Source of the DNA: Chelydra serpentina
Lineage: Eukaryota; Chordata; Testudines; Chelydridae
Length of the DNA stretch: 64,000 nucleotides
Reading direction: 5' to 3'
NCBI GenBank assembly: GCA_037349315.1
Contig: JBAIAC010000051.1
Location: 28,308,001 to 28,372,000 of the forward strand
The position numbers and the translations under genes are program-made. The notes under the pieces were generated by a model that was given only the letters and a program-made list of their open reading frames with translations, searched no databases and had not been told where the DNA came from. Positions 36,194 through 46,308 of the stretch are shown in pieces. Each line of letters begins with the position of its first letter. Position 1 is the first letter of the stretch.

Positions 36194-36517
36194 CTAATAG
36201 CCCCATTCTTTTAAAGTGACGTTGAACCATGATGGTTCCCTTTTTAATAGTGAAAAGCCTTGGTCCTGAATGAACAGGTCATTGGTGGGATCTGACAACA
36301 CCCACCGCTCTGTGAGAGTCATAGGAGTTGTAAAGAACCCTGACCCTTCTACTTCAGCAGGGGAGATGAGCTTCCAGGACCCCCTGGGGAGGGAGCCTGT
36401 CCCCACCTCTATCATGGTGGCCAGATGCATTGCAAGAGTTTCATTTTGATGTAGTAGGAACCAAACTCCCCAAGGCTGGAGATGGCATAGCCTGATGGTT
36501 TGATTCCATATAGCCAT
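36194..36517 (-). other. Unassigned Trp-rich open frame, about 107 codons
   Basis: The frame starts at an ATG two codons after a stop and reads AIWNQTIRLCHLQPWGVW, PRGSWKLISPAEVEG, FFTTPMTLTERWV and SWFNVTLKEWGY before a stop. Its balanced composition, five or more Trp and Asn-glycosylation-like NVT and NET sites look protein-like, not random. I do not recognise the family. It lies just upstream of a truncated CR1, so it may be a relic of an unclassified element or a lost host exon. Confidence 0.35.
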
Positions 36518-36643
36518 TCCTAGCTACCTTTCTTTGCATATGCGATATATTTGTTCTTGCTTCTGGTAGTAGAAGATGACCAAGCAGGGGCTCTCTATAC
36601 TCATTTTTATGCCAATAGTGCCCCAAGGTGTTGACTAGTATTG

Positions 36644-37312
36644 GGGTTACAGTGGACGAAAAGCTGAATGAGTCAACAGTGTGCCCTTGTTGCCAAGAAG
36701 GTTAACGGTATTTTGGGCTGTATAAGTAGGGGCATTTCCAGCAGATCGAGGGATGTGATTATTCCCCTCTATTCGGCACTGGTGAGGCCTCATTTGGAGT
36801 ACTGTGTCCAGTTTTGGGCCCCACACTACAAGAAGGATGTGGATAAATTGGAAAGAGTCCAACGGAGGGCAACAAAAATGATTAGGGGGCTGGAGCACAT
36901 GACTTACGAGGCGAGGCTGAGGGAACTGGGATTGTTTAGCCTGCAGAAGAGAAGAATGAGGGGGGATTTGATAGCTGCTTTCAACTACCTGAAAGGGGAT
37001 TCCAAAGAGGATGGATCTAGACTGTTCTCAGTGGTAGAAGATGACAGAACAAGGAGTAATGGTCTCAAGTTGCAGAGGGGGAGGTCTAGGTTGGATATTA
37101 GGAAAAACTTTGTCATTAGTAAGGTGGTGAAGCACTGGAATGGGTTACCTAGGGAGGTGGTGGAATCTCCTTCCTTCGAGGTTTTTAAGGTCAGACTTGA
37201 CAAAGCCCTGGCTGGGATGATTTAGTTGGGGTTGGTCCTGCTTTGAGCAGGGGGTTGGACTAGATGACCTCCTGAGGTCCCTTCCAACCCTGAGATTCTA
37301 TGATTCTATGGG
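36644..37312 (+). mobile_element. CR1 LINE, 5'-truncated (about 670 bp)
   Basis: One uninterrupted frame (36668-37225) encodes the ORF2 C-terminal part: [39 protein letters not shown] and [15 protein letters not shown]. The 3' UTR ends ccttccaaccctgag and two ATTCTATG units, the CR1 terminal microsatellite. The RT catalytic motifs are missing through 5' truncation. Identity to the other CR1 copies here is high. Confidence 0.9.
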
Positions 37313-38185
37313 GTCTTGGTGTGGCAATTGGTCTATAACTTTTGCCTGTTTTAGGAATTGACCATGGAAAGTAGGTCAAGTTATTTTCAATAAAGAACAT
37401 TGTAAACAGGTGCAAGAGAACCAGGCAACCTAGATTAGTCTAAATCAAAAAGGCCATGATTGATATAATCCAAGGACTGCTGAAATTACGCTCATTAAAA
37501 ACAAATGATGTGGAGCCAGAAGCTAGTGAACTGAAACTGGTATGTTGCATATTAGGCCGAATTGGTGGAATAAGCCATGAGTGGATGGGCTATTCCACCC
37601 ACCACTCTTTTTTTTGGGGGGGGAGGGTACTTTTTGGTGGGAGGAGATTCAGGGAGAATTCTTAGAAGCTACTGGAGGAGCTTCACCATCATGGCTGCCA
37701 CCCCCACCATCGCCTGGGACTCTGGGCCTTCAGCATCCTGAGGGATGTTCTGACCAGACTGGACCAGAGAGAGGGACCCCAATGACATCTCCACCTGTAC
37801 TGGCTCCAGCTGAATCCCAGACACCAGCTGGGATGAAATGGGATCAGACTTTAACAGCATCAGCAGCTCTAGCTCATCTCAACTAACGTCTTCTCTTTTC
37901 CCCAAAAGGACAGTTATTACCATCTGTGGTTATGCTGCCATTTAAGAGACTGTCAGACAAGGGAGTTTTCCTTCTAAAAACTCTGCATCTTAAGGGAAAG
38001 GGGGAAAGGATGTTGTTAAAATGAAAGGCTTACTTAATCCTTTACATTCCAAATACTGTAACTGTTTGTCCTTTATCTTTAATAAAAGGTTCAAATTCTT
38101 TTTTACTGGCATGTTTACCATGATACTAGGCAGGCTAAGGTCTCTGTACACCAAGCCCCAAACCTTGTTTAATGTTGGACAGTAA
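37313..38185. other. No gene recognised
   Basis: This is intergenic sequence between a CR1 and the LTR piece at 38190. A poly-T/G stretch lies near 37608-37626. No exon or RNA gene was found. Confidence 0.4.
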
Positions 38186-38189
38186 CTAG

Positions 38190-38241
38190 TGTGACGGGGC
38201 AAGGCCAGAGGGCTATAGGAAAGTGGTAAGGAACCAGTATG
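38190..38241 (+). mobile_element. LTR 5' piece (TGTGAC family)
   Basis: TGTGACGGGGCAAGGCC continues to aaggaaccagtatg and matches the start of the solo LTR at 11553. It is preceded by ctag (38186-38189). After 52 bp it is broken by the tail of the Tx1-like copy. Confidence 0.75.
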
Positions 38242-38439
38242 ATTTTTTGTTTGTTTTTTGTTTTTTTTTTTTAAAGGAACCAGTATGTTCCTATTGGGAT
38301 CCGGGAAGTGGGCGGGCAAAGCCTGCCCACTGCTAAAGGATCCGCCCCCTTCAGCCTAAGGGGAGGGATCCACAGGACTTGGATGCCAAGCGATTCCGGG
38401 GGACAAAAAATGAAAAAACAGGAACAGGAGTGCGGTCAA

Positions 38440-38472
38440 AGGGTCAAACCTTTGAGACCTGTGGAGAGCCAT
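38440..38472 (-). pseudogene. Tx1-like ORF2 start relic
   Basis: Seventeen bases after the ORF1 stop an ATG (38472-38470) opens MALHRSQRFD. MALH is the usual start of the Tx1-type ORF2 from recollection of the family. After about ten codons the sequence joins the 3' UTR at a ttgaccc/tttgacc junction. The short ttgacc repeat there suggests a microhomology-mediated deletion. Confidence 0.5.
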
Positions 38473-38489
38473 CCTACAGCCCCGGGTGT

Positions 38490-41366
38490 TCAATGTTGCG
38501 AAGAGGAGAGATGCCATGAGGAGGGCTGGCGGGGATCCTTGCTGGCAGAGTCACTCACGGCCCCCATTGGGCCGCGTAACAATCCGTGACCCACCCCATA
38601 GGTGAGTAGTGAGTCACAGAAAAGGCGGACCCATTGGTAGGCCGTGGCGGCCTGCTTCCCAGTCCCTTTACCCTCCCCCATGAGGGCCCTCGCGGCCTGG
38701 AGGATTTGGTGGAAATCCCCCCATCGCTGGAGAGCGAGCTGTATTTTGTTGCGGGAGCCCCGTATGTCCTCCAGGAACTCCCGCAGCTCCTCTCGCAGCG
38801 TATGGGGGGCCGGGGTTACTGGCTCCCGGCTATCGAAAGAAGGGGCCCCTGACACAGCCCTATGGCCCACCGAAACAGACAGGCAAGGGGCGTACCCTCG
38901 ACGCAGCTCCCGCTGGGCCGGCACCTTAGGGCCCAACCCAAAATTCGGCTTAGTTGGGGGAGGTGGTGGAGGGAGAAGAGCAGACTCTGGTGGTTCGGGA
39001 CGAGGAAATACTGGAGCCACTCCCTGGGGGTCATCCTCTGTTAAGGGGAGGGAGACAGCCCCAGGGGCGGCACTGTCACCATGGGAGGTGTAGGAGATTG
39101 GGATGGCATCAGGGTCAGCAGGGATCAGAAGTAGGGGCAGGGAAAAGGACATGAGCAGTGCCGGGCTGAGGAACGGGTAGAGGATCCTGAGCCGCAGGAG
39201 CTGGGCCACTGGGAGGTGGCCTCCCTTGGTGTGGCTGAGGGATCTGGGAATTGGGAAGGGGACCCCCCACGATGCCGGGTTCTAGTATGATGGCTTGTGT
39301 TACAGCCATGGCATCGGGAGGTGGACAGATATTTGAGGGGTCCCCGCCTGGGAAGGAGAACTGTCGTCCCACCCCAATGAGGGGTACCCCCTCGGATTCG
39401 GGTCCCGGCCGCAGGGCACCGGCCGTCGCTTCAGGAGGCTTGGCGGCCGTCAGCGAGCTGTCACTTGCGACCGGGCAGGTGGAAGAGCCCAGGGGATCCT
39501 CGGAGGAGGGAACGGAAGTGATGGTCAAGGGGAGGGAGCATGGAGAGAGGGGGGAAAGGGGCACCGGGGTGAGGTCATTGAGATCGAGGCCTGCTGCTAA
39601 AGGGTCGTCCTCCCCCTGGGTGATTGGGGTCAGACCCAGGGCCTCGATCTCCTCATAGATGGAGGGCAGGTCACCTTCTGCCACCCCGGGGTTCTCCCCG
39701 CCGGCACCTGAAGCGATGCTCGGGTCAGGGTGCGCAGGGTCGACAAAAGGGGCAGAAGGGGCTCTATCGGGGGCTTCCAAGGGAGGGGCGGTAATACCTT
39801 CCGGTGCTGCCATGTCTTTCCCAGCCGGTTCTGGCGGACAAAAGCCGCTCGGGGGCAAAGCGGAAGGCTCGGCATCAGTGCCCCCCTTCCTGGTCTTCCG
39901 GCGGGCTTCCGCATCGGTGGAAAGGAGTGGGGCTCGAGCCTTCCGCTTGCCCCGCTTCCCCTGTACTAAGGCCCAGTCCTCCATGGCTTCAGCTGGGGGC
40001 TGGCTAGTAAGGGTCAGGTCAAGGGGGAGGGGCGATTTCTTAGGGACTCGGGGAGGTAGTGCTGGGGCAGCATAAGGGAGAGAAAAATATCTCTGGGGCG
40101 GGCCCTCTCCCACGCCCAGCGGTATCCCTGCCTCACCCTCCTCCACAGGCCTCAGCAGACTGTTCGTGGCGGGCCTCTCCCACTCGTCTGGGCACACTGG
40201 GGGAGGTACTCCCAGGGCCCGAGTGGGAGCAGCGGTGGACTGGGAAGGAGGAGGGGCGGCTCTGGGCACCGGGCATTCAGGGGCGCCGGCGATGACGGGG
40301 CCGACGCCCTGCCGGGGCTCGGGGGTCTCGGATGTTCCTCCTTGCCGGGCCAAGGGACAGTCCCTCCAGACGTGTCCCATCGCCCGGCAGAGGTAGCACC
40401 GAGCCTCCCCCGTGGAATAGTATACCCGGTAACGGGCCCCGTGATAGGGGACCATAAAGGACCCCTCGAGCGCCTCCCCGTCACGTGCAGCCGGCGGCAT
40501 TTGGAGCTGCACCTGCCGGCGGAACGAGAGGATGTGACGGAGGGCGGGGTCTTTGCAGCCCAGTGGGAGAGGGCTGACTACAGAGATGGGTCTCCCCAGG
40601 GCGGAGAGGGCAGGTAACAGGGCGGCATTGGGGAGGAAGGGAGGGACGAAAGTGAGGACTAGGCGGACGCCCAAGTCCTCCAGCGGCTGTAATGGGACGA
40701 ACACGCCCCCCACCGCCAGGCCCTTCTCCACCGCCTCTTCGGCCGCGGCCTCCGATGCGAGGAAGAAGACTACCTTTCCGTACATTTTGGAGGCTGCTAC
40801 GATGGCTGTGGGCCCCACCACCCTCGCCAACGCCCGCACATAGGTTTCTACGTGGGGCGAGGCGGGTACCAGGAGGCAACGGACGCCGTGCCTCCTGGTC
40901 AAGGTGGGAAAGGGGCCCCGGCTGCTATAGATGGTAGCTGAGGCGGTGGGCGGGTTAGGTGACGTTGCGGCAGGTGGGGGGTTGCCGCCACCTGGGCGTA
41001 TGCTCTGGGGGCCGGGGGTGGGACACCCGCAGAGCTGGTAGAGGGAACAGCAGGGAAGGATGCCGTGGCAGTAGTGGCTGCCTCTGCCATGGAGGGCCTG
41101 GCCTTTGTCGCGGGGCCCTTACCCTTCTTTTTACCCTGGCCCTTCCTGCCGGCTGGGGGGGCTCCCCCAGAATCATGGGGGGCGAGGGACGTGGCAGCAG
41201 CGGAGGTCTCTTCAGTGTCCGCCGCTGCTGGTGCCCCAGCGGGGGCGAGAGCAGGTGGTTCGGCAGCGGCGGTTAAGGTAGAGGGTTGGGAGGGTGACGG
41301 GGGAACAGGCGGAGAAGGGGAGGCCGTGCCGTCTGGAGGGGCTTCTCCCTCCATATCGCCTGCCAT
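38490..41366 (-). pseudogene. Tx1-like ORF1 protein (single CCHC knuckle), two frameshifts
   Basis: ORF1 proteins of the Tx1/L1 group bind element RNA. The N-terminal part (41366 to about 40976) is Ala/Pro-rich with KGQGKKKGKGPATKA and RAYAQVAA. The central part (40902 to 39115) has RRHGVRCLLVP, an RRM-like region (KMYGKVVFFLAS; LVLTFVPPFLPN) and the zinc knuckle CYLCRAMGHVWRDC (C-X2-C-X4-H-X4-C). The C-terminal part (to TGA at 38490-38492) has LREFLEDIRGSRNKIQLAL and QWVRLFCDSLLTYG. The first break is a run of six G at 40976-40981, where the second copy has seven; the second break is near 39120. Otherwise there are about 959 open codons, suggesting recent activity. Confidence 0.75.
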
Positions 41367-42718
41367 GATGAGCAAGGGAGGAAGGGAAAACTCCTGATGG
41401 AGGGGTGGGGAGAGGAATTGGGGTGACCACTCCTCCCTGCTAGGCTGCAGGCAGGGGAGGAGGGCACTAAAAGTGGGGACAGGGTTCAGGGTTATCTCGG
41501 ACTAGTGCGGGGGTAGGGTTCAGTCACCAACTCAAGATGGTAAATCCGTCTCCTCTAGTTGCACTAGGGGAGGGGATGATATAACAGCATGGGGGTGCAG
41601 TGAGATAGGGTCAAAATTAAACAGGGGAGGGGCACAAGCGCATGGGAGGGGGCGTGGGTTCACGAAAGCGGGGGGCTCATCAGGGCAAACAGAGCTTCAG
41701 GGGGAGGGAGACAACCAACTAAGAATGGGGCAGAAAAACAAGGGACTAGTTTCAGGGCTAGGGTAGGGCAAACAAACAAGGCTGTAGATGGAGACGGGCG
41801 GGGCAGGCAAAACTGAAAATAGCAAGGGGCTGGGACCAAAAAAAAAGGGGGCAAACAACTGCAAGGGGTAAATGGGGCAGGTGGTAAGGGACAAAGCAAG
41901 GGATGTGTAGCTGGGGGTAGAGGGTCAGTCCAAGGGGTATGGGAGGGGGCACGTGCACCCACGTGCGCTTGCACAAAGTCAATGGGTGGGGCTGGTTGCC
42001 GCTGCAGGCCCAAATGATGTTAAAAGGTTGTGGCGGGCCATGGAAGCAGCTAAGTCCAGAGGCCGTAGCACAAGGCAGATGGTGAGCAGCCAGCAGAGGT
42101 GGTGGAGGGGGCAGCGGTGGTGGTGGGAGTTATGGGGGGGCACAGGTGGACCAGGGGGCAGGCTCGGCGCCACACCCCCTGTGCCCCTACAAACACAGTC
42201 AATACCCCCACCACTAGAGCACAGTTCGAAAAATTACTCAGTTCTTGGAGGCCCCCTCCACGGTGGTCTGCAGAGTCTCCGCCGACTGTCTTCCGGGTCT
42301 TCCTCCTCTGGGTACCAGCAGCTTCCTGGCAGCAAACAGGGCAGCAGCAGCAGCTCCAGCAACTCCAGGCGGTGGTCCGGTGGCCAGGCAGGACCCTTCA
42401 CAGCTGGTGGTGGTGGTGGTCACAGCAGCGGCTGGAGCAGGGGTCCCTCACACCCCTCCTCTGGGGAGAGGGCCAGCAGGCCCCCTCCCCCCCAAGGGGT
42501 TGCTGCAGCAGCAGGAGTAGCAGCAACCAAGGTGTTGGGGGGGGAGGGGGTTCAGCTGCCAGGCAGCCAGCAACCAGAGAGTAGAGTAATGGGAGGGGTG
42601 CCTGGCCCAGCCAGGGGAGAAGCTGGAGCAGCAGTAGCAGCAAACAGCAGCTGGGAGGGCCCAGGGCCAAGCAGCAGCCCCAGCAAGATGAGCAGGAGCA
42701 GCCCTCTACCTCCTTCCC

Positions 42719-42777
42719 AGCCAGAGGGCTATAGGGAAGTGGTAAGGAACCAGTATGTGTTTTTTGTTTTTTTTTTA
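42719..42777. mobile_element. LTR target block followed by a second A-rich tail
   Basis: ccagagggctatagggaag...ggaaccagtatg is the target duplication of copy 1. Instead of continuing as LTR (ttagccccagg) it runs into gttttttgttttttttttag, which on the minus strand is another retroelement-type A-rich tail. This suggests an earlier insertion at the same point. Confidence 0.5.
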
Positions 42778-43476
42778 GTCACAGAAGAAACCAGCCACCA
42801 CTCCAGAAAATGGGGGCTGGGCAGTACGTAGATGCTAAGCGCTGTGGGGCAGGGACTGTCTTATGTGTTTATATGCATAGAATGATGGGGCCCGGCTCTG
42901 TGATTGTGGTCCCTAGGCACTACCATGAGAAAATAATTGTTATATTGGGGGAGATCAGTTCTGATTGAGTCTGTCAGTTGTTGATAGTTGATGCTTATCT
43001 GCCAACAGGGTTTGCTGTCACAGTAGTTCTAAAAGAGAATCAGGACCTGCAGTTTTATGTCAGTTTCACACTGTGATATATTAGATTGAAGAGGGAAATA
43101 CGTTCTCTTATGAAAATAAGAACTACTTAGAAATTACATTCAGTGTGTACCTTGTTTGTTGCATGTTGTTCCGCTGGAAGGTATTGAATGAGGAGTCAAA
43201 ATCCGTGCAGACTTTCACACATTACAGATGCATAGAGCCCATAGCAGATACAAAATTTGTATCTGCATCCGATCCGCAGCTATAAAGTGGCTCTGCAGAT
43301 ACGTGCCAAACCAGCTGGCAGCTCTTGGGGGCAGATTTTGTACCAATGTTGGTAGTAGGTGTTTACTCTCTGTTTATGCACTGTGGACCAACTACATCCC
43401 AAATACTATATGCTATTCTGTCACAGCCTCCCACTGACCAGTTTTCAGATTTAGAGGGCGGCATTGGGCTGCTAAG
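42778..43476. other. No gene recognised; old L2/MIR-type tail at about 42838-42945
   Basis: The blocks gctgtggggcagggactgtct, aatgatggggcccgg and tccctaggcactacca follow a known old reptile LINE/SINE tail. The rest has no recognisable content. Confidence 0.35.
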
Positions 43477-43665
43477 GATATGCCTGCACAGGGATAAAAA
43501 ACCTGCCGCTGGCCTGTCAGCTAACTCTGGCTTGTGGGGCTCAGGCTCCAGGGCTGAAAAATTGCCGTGTGGCTGTTTGGGCTCAGGCTGGAGTCTGAGC
43601 TCAGAGATCCTGCCAGGGTGGAGGGGGCCCAGAGCTCAGGCTCCAGCAATTTTTAGGCCCTGTGA
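43477..43665. repeat. Probable MITE fragment with internal inverted repeats
   Basis: gctcaggctccag occurs near 43545 and 43637, with its near-complement ctggagtctgagc between. This fold-back arrangement and the ggctcaggctgg blocks fit a non-autonomous DNA element of reptiles. The ends could not be fixed. Confidence 0.35.
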
Positions 43666-43716
43666 GGATAGGCGTGAGTACGGGGTGTGCCGGGTGTGCC
43701 TAGACACACCCTAATG

Positions 43717-44412
43717 CAGGGGTGGGCAAGCTCGTCCTGCCCGGCCCGCCTGAGCTCCCGGCCAGGGAGGCTTCCCCCCCCCAACCCGCCCCCACTTTCC
43801 CTCATCCTCCGGTGCCTCAGCCACACACGTTTGGTAGCCTGAGTGTGCTGGCAGCAGAACTCGGGCTGGATGCAGAGCACCTGAGGATCTGGCCCACTGA
43901 CTTCATCTTTAGTGAAATAAACTTGCCAGCGGTTTTACATCGCTAACATTCAACAAACCAAAGTACTGAGACTGGCCCGTTTGAGTGGGCGCACCGGCCC
44001 TGGGTAGGGGAGCAACTCCTGTATTTCTTGAGCCTCCAGCATTTGGGGGGCAGAGACTCCCGGTGGCGTTTTGAATCCCTGCCGGGAACACAGCTTCCCC
44101 TGAGCTGCTGCCCCCGGCCGAGGTAAGCTGCCGCGGGTGGGGGGCTGGCTGCCACAGGGGGGCGCTGGTGGGGGGCCGCGGGAGGGGGGTCGCGGGGGGG
44201 CCGCGGGGGGGCCGTGGTGGGGAGCCCAGCCGAGCCCTTCGCCCCGGCCGTGTGGAGGGGGGGGGGCGAGCCCAGCCCCCCGCCAGGTGGGTGGGAAGGC
44301 TGCCGCGAGTGGGGGGGATGGTTTGCCGCTGGTGGGGGGGAGGCGTTAGTTGGGGGGGGGCGCAGGGCCGGTGCAAGGAAGTTTCGCCTAGGGCGCGAAA
44401 CTTCCTTGCACC
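43717..44412. repeat. hAT-like, G/C-rich repeat block(s)
   Basis: caggggtgggcaa at 43717 is a typical hAT end. From 44100 on, G-rich units (ggggggccgcggg, gctggtggggggc) repeat irregularly. A perfect 18-bp hairpin sits at 44370-44412. It is unclear whether this is one element or two. Confidence 0.4.
44370..44412. repeat. Perfect 18-bp hairpin
   Basis: GGTGCAAGGAAGTTTCGC (44370-44387) pairs with 44395-44412 across a 7-base loop. The pairing extends outward as agggc/gccct with one bulge. It probably marks the folded end of a hAT-type MITE. Confidence 0.8.
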
Positions 44413-44603
44413 AGCCCTGCCCCTACCTCAACCAATTTGAGGACTCTGAAGGTGCACCTCTGGGAGCCTCTCATTCTGTCCAGTAGAGGGCAGTGGTACA
44501 CACACCTAGACCTAGAGGGACTGGGCTTTCTCTGGCCCTCTCTTTAATCGCAATACAGCCAGTTGTGCTAGAACTGTTCTCAGTATGATAGGTATCCCTT
44601 TAG

Positions 44604-45830
44604 AATCATAGAATCACAGGGTTGGAAGGGACCTCAGGAGGTCATCTAGTCCAACCCCCTGCTCAAAGCAGGACCAACCCCAACTACATCATCCCAGCCA
44701 GGGCTTTGTCAAGCCTGACCTTAAAAACCTCTAAGGAAGGAGATTCCACCACCTCCCTAGGTAACCCATTCCAGTGCTTCACCACCCTACTAGTGAAAAA
44801 GTTTTTCCTAATATCCAACCTAAACCTCCCCCTCTGCAACTTGAGACCATTACTCCTTCTTCTGTCATCTTCTACCACTGAGAACAGTCTAGATCCATCC
44901 TCTTTGGAACCCCCTTTTAGGTAGTTGAAAGCAGCTATCAAATCCCCCCTCACTCTTCTCTTCTGCAGGCTAAACAATCCCCGTTCCCTCAGCCTCTCCT
45001 CATAAGTCATGTGCTCCAGCCCCCTAATCATTTTTATTGCCCTCCGTTGGACTCTTTCCAATTTATCCACATCCTTTTTGTAGTGTGGGGCCCAAAACTG
45101 GACACAGTACTCCAAATGAGGCCTCACCAGTGCCGAATAGAGGGGAATAATCACGTCCCTCGATCTGCTGGAAATGCCCCTACTTATACAGCCCAAAATG
45201 CCGTTAGCCTTCTTGGCAACAAGGGCACACTGTTGACTCATATTCAGCTTTTCGTCCACTGTAACCCCTAGGTCCTTTTCTGCAGAACTGCTGCCCAGCC
45301 ATTCGGTCCCTAGCCTGTAGCAGTGCATGGGATTCTTCCGTCCTAAGTGCAGGACTCTGCACTTGTCCTTGTTGAACCTCATCAGATTTCTTTTGGCCCA
45401 ATCCTCTAATTTGTCTAGGTCCCTCTGTATCCTATCCCTACCCTCCAGCGTATCAACCACTCCTCCCAGTTTAGTGTCATCTGCAAACTTGCTAAGGGTG
45501 CAGTCCACACCATCCTCCAGGTCGTTGATGAAGATATTGAACAAAACCGGCCCCAGCACCGACCCTTGGGGCACTCCACTTGATACCGGCTGCCAACTAG
45601 ACATGGAGCCATTGATCACTACCCGTTGAGCACGACCATCCAGCCAGTTTTCTATCCACCTTACCGTCCATTCATCCAGCCCATACTTCTTTAACTTGCT
45701 GGCAAGAACACTGTGGGAGACTGTATCAAAAGCTTTGCTAAAGTCAAGAAATAGCACATCCACTGCTTTCCCCTCATCCACAGAGCCAGTTATCTCATCA
45801 TAGAAGGCAATTAGGTTAGTCAGGCATGAC
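44604..45830 (-). mobile_element. CR1 LINE, 5'-truncated, RT frame intact
   Basis: On the minus strand one open frame runs from about 45830 to a stop at 44684 without interruption. It encodes the RT half of ORF2: [13 protein letters not shown] (motif A Asp), [19 protein letters not shown] and FADDTKLGG (the FADD catalytic pair), then the thumb and C-terminal region. The 3' UTR ends at 44604 in the ATTCTATG repeat. The endonuclease domain is lost. The element sits between the two Tx1-like copies. Confidence 0.92.
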
Positions 45831-46256
45831 TTGTGTCTGTGTCTGTTAGCCTTGTGTCTGTCAACAGTTAATATCACTGAATGTGTAGCACATATCTAAT
45901 ACTAAAGCAATGTTACCAGGGTGGAGGGGTGGCAATACCATTGGCACTGATAACTGAATTGTCTTTCATTGTCTACCTGCATGCTCCTGCACTGCAGGGT
46001 TTGTTAACAATACTGTAAGAAACACATCTCAAAAGGGAGCGAGCACAATATGGGAGATTCCCCCATCATCTCCCCCTCCCACAAATTAAATTCAAGACCA
46101 TTCATGCTCCCCCACCCTGCTTTTTTGGGAAGGGGGTTGGTGGGAGTGAAGGATGATTTAAGTGAGGGAAGAGACTTCTAGCTGAAGTCAACAGTGGTGG
46201 AAATCTCTAACATGCTCGAGTTGGAAGGTTAGCTCAAAATTTTCAAATGTGGGTAC
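45831..46256. other. No gene recognised
   Basis: This is spacer between the CR1 5' break and the next LTR start. A tgtgtctgtgtctgttag stretch adjoins the CR1 break. Confidence 0.4.
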
Positions 46257-46308
46257 TGTGACGGGGCAAGGCCAGATGGCTATAGGAAAGTGGTAAGGAA
46301 CCAGTACG
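46257..46308 (+). mobile_element. LTR 5' piece (TGTGAC family), second copy
   Basis: TGTGACGGGGCAAGGCCAG runs to ggaaccagtacg and equals the piece at 38190-38241 with three base changes. It is directly followed by Tx1-like ORF1 sequence. Confidence 0.8.

Larger units (their letters stand above)
38242..42718 (-). mobile_element. Tx1-like non-LTR retrotransposon, ORF1-only derivative (copy 1)
   Basis: Read on the minus strand the order is: 5' end at 42718 (gggaaggaggtagaggg), a GC-rich 5' UTR to about 41370, ORF1 (41366-38490), the start of ORF2, a 3' UTR (about 38440-38288) and an A-rich tail (about 38273-38242). The 3' UTR matches window bases 214-365. ORF2, which should encode endonuclease and RT over several kilobases, is gone: its first codons are followed directly by 3' UTR. 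The LTR block gccagagggctatagg...ggaaccagtatg flanks it on both sides (38203-38241 and 42720-42757), a target duplication of about 38 bp. Confidence 0.75.

Noticed and set aside
41953..42831. 292-codon + strand frame rich in Gly, Ser and Gln
   Set aside because: It is antisense to the 5' UTR of the Tx1-like element and is repeated in part antisense to copy 2; cag/cac simple-repeat composition explains it.
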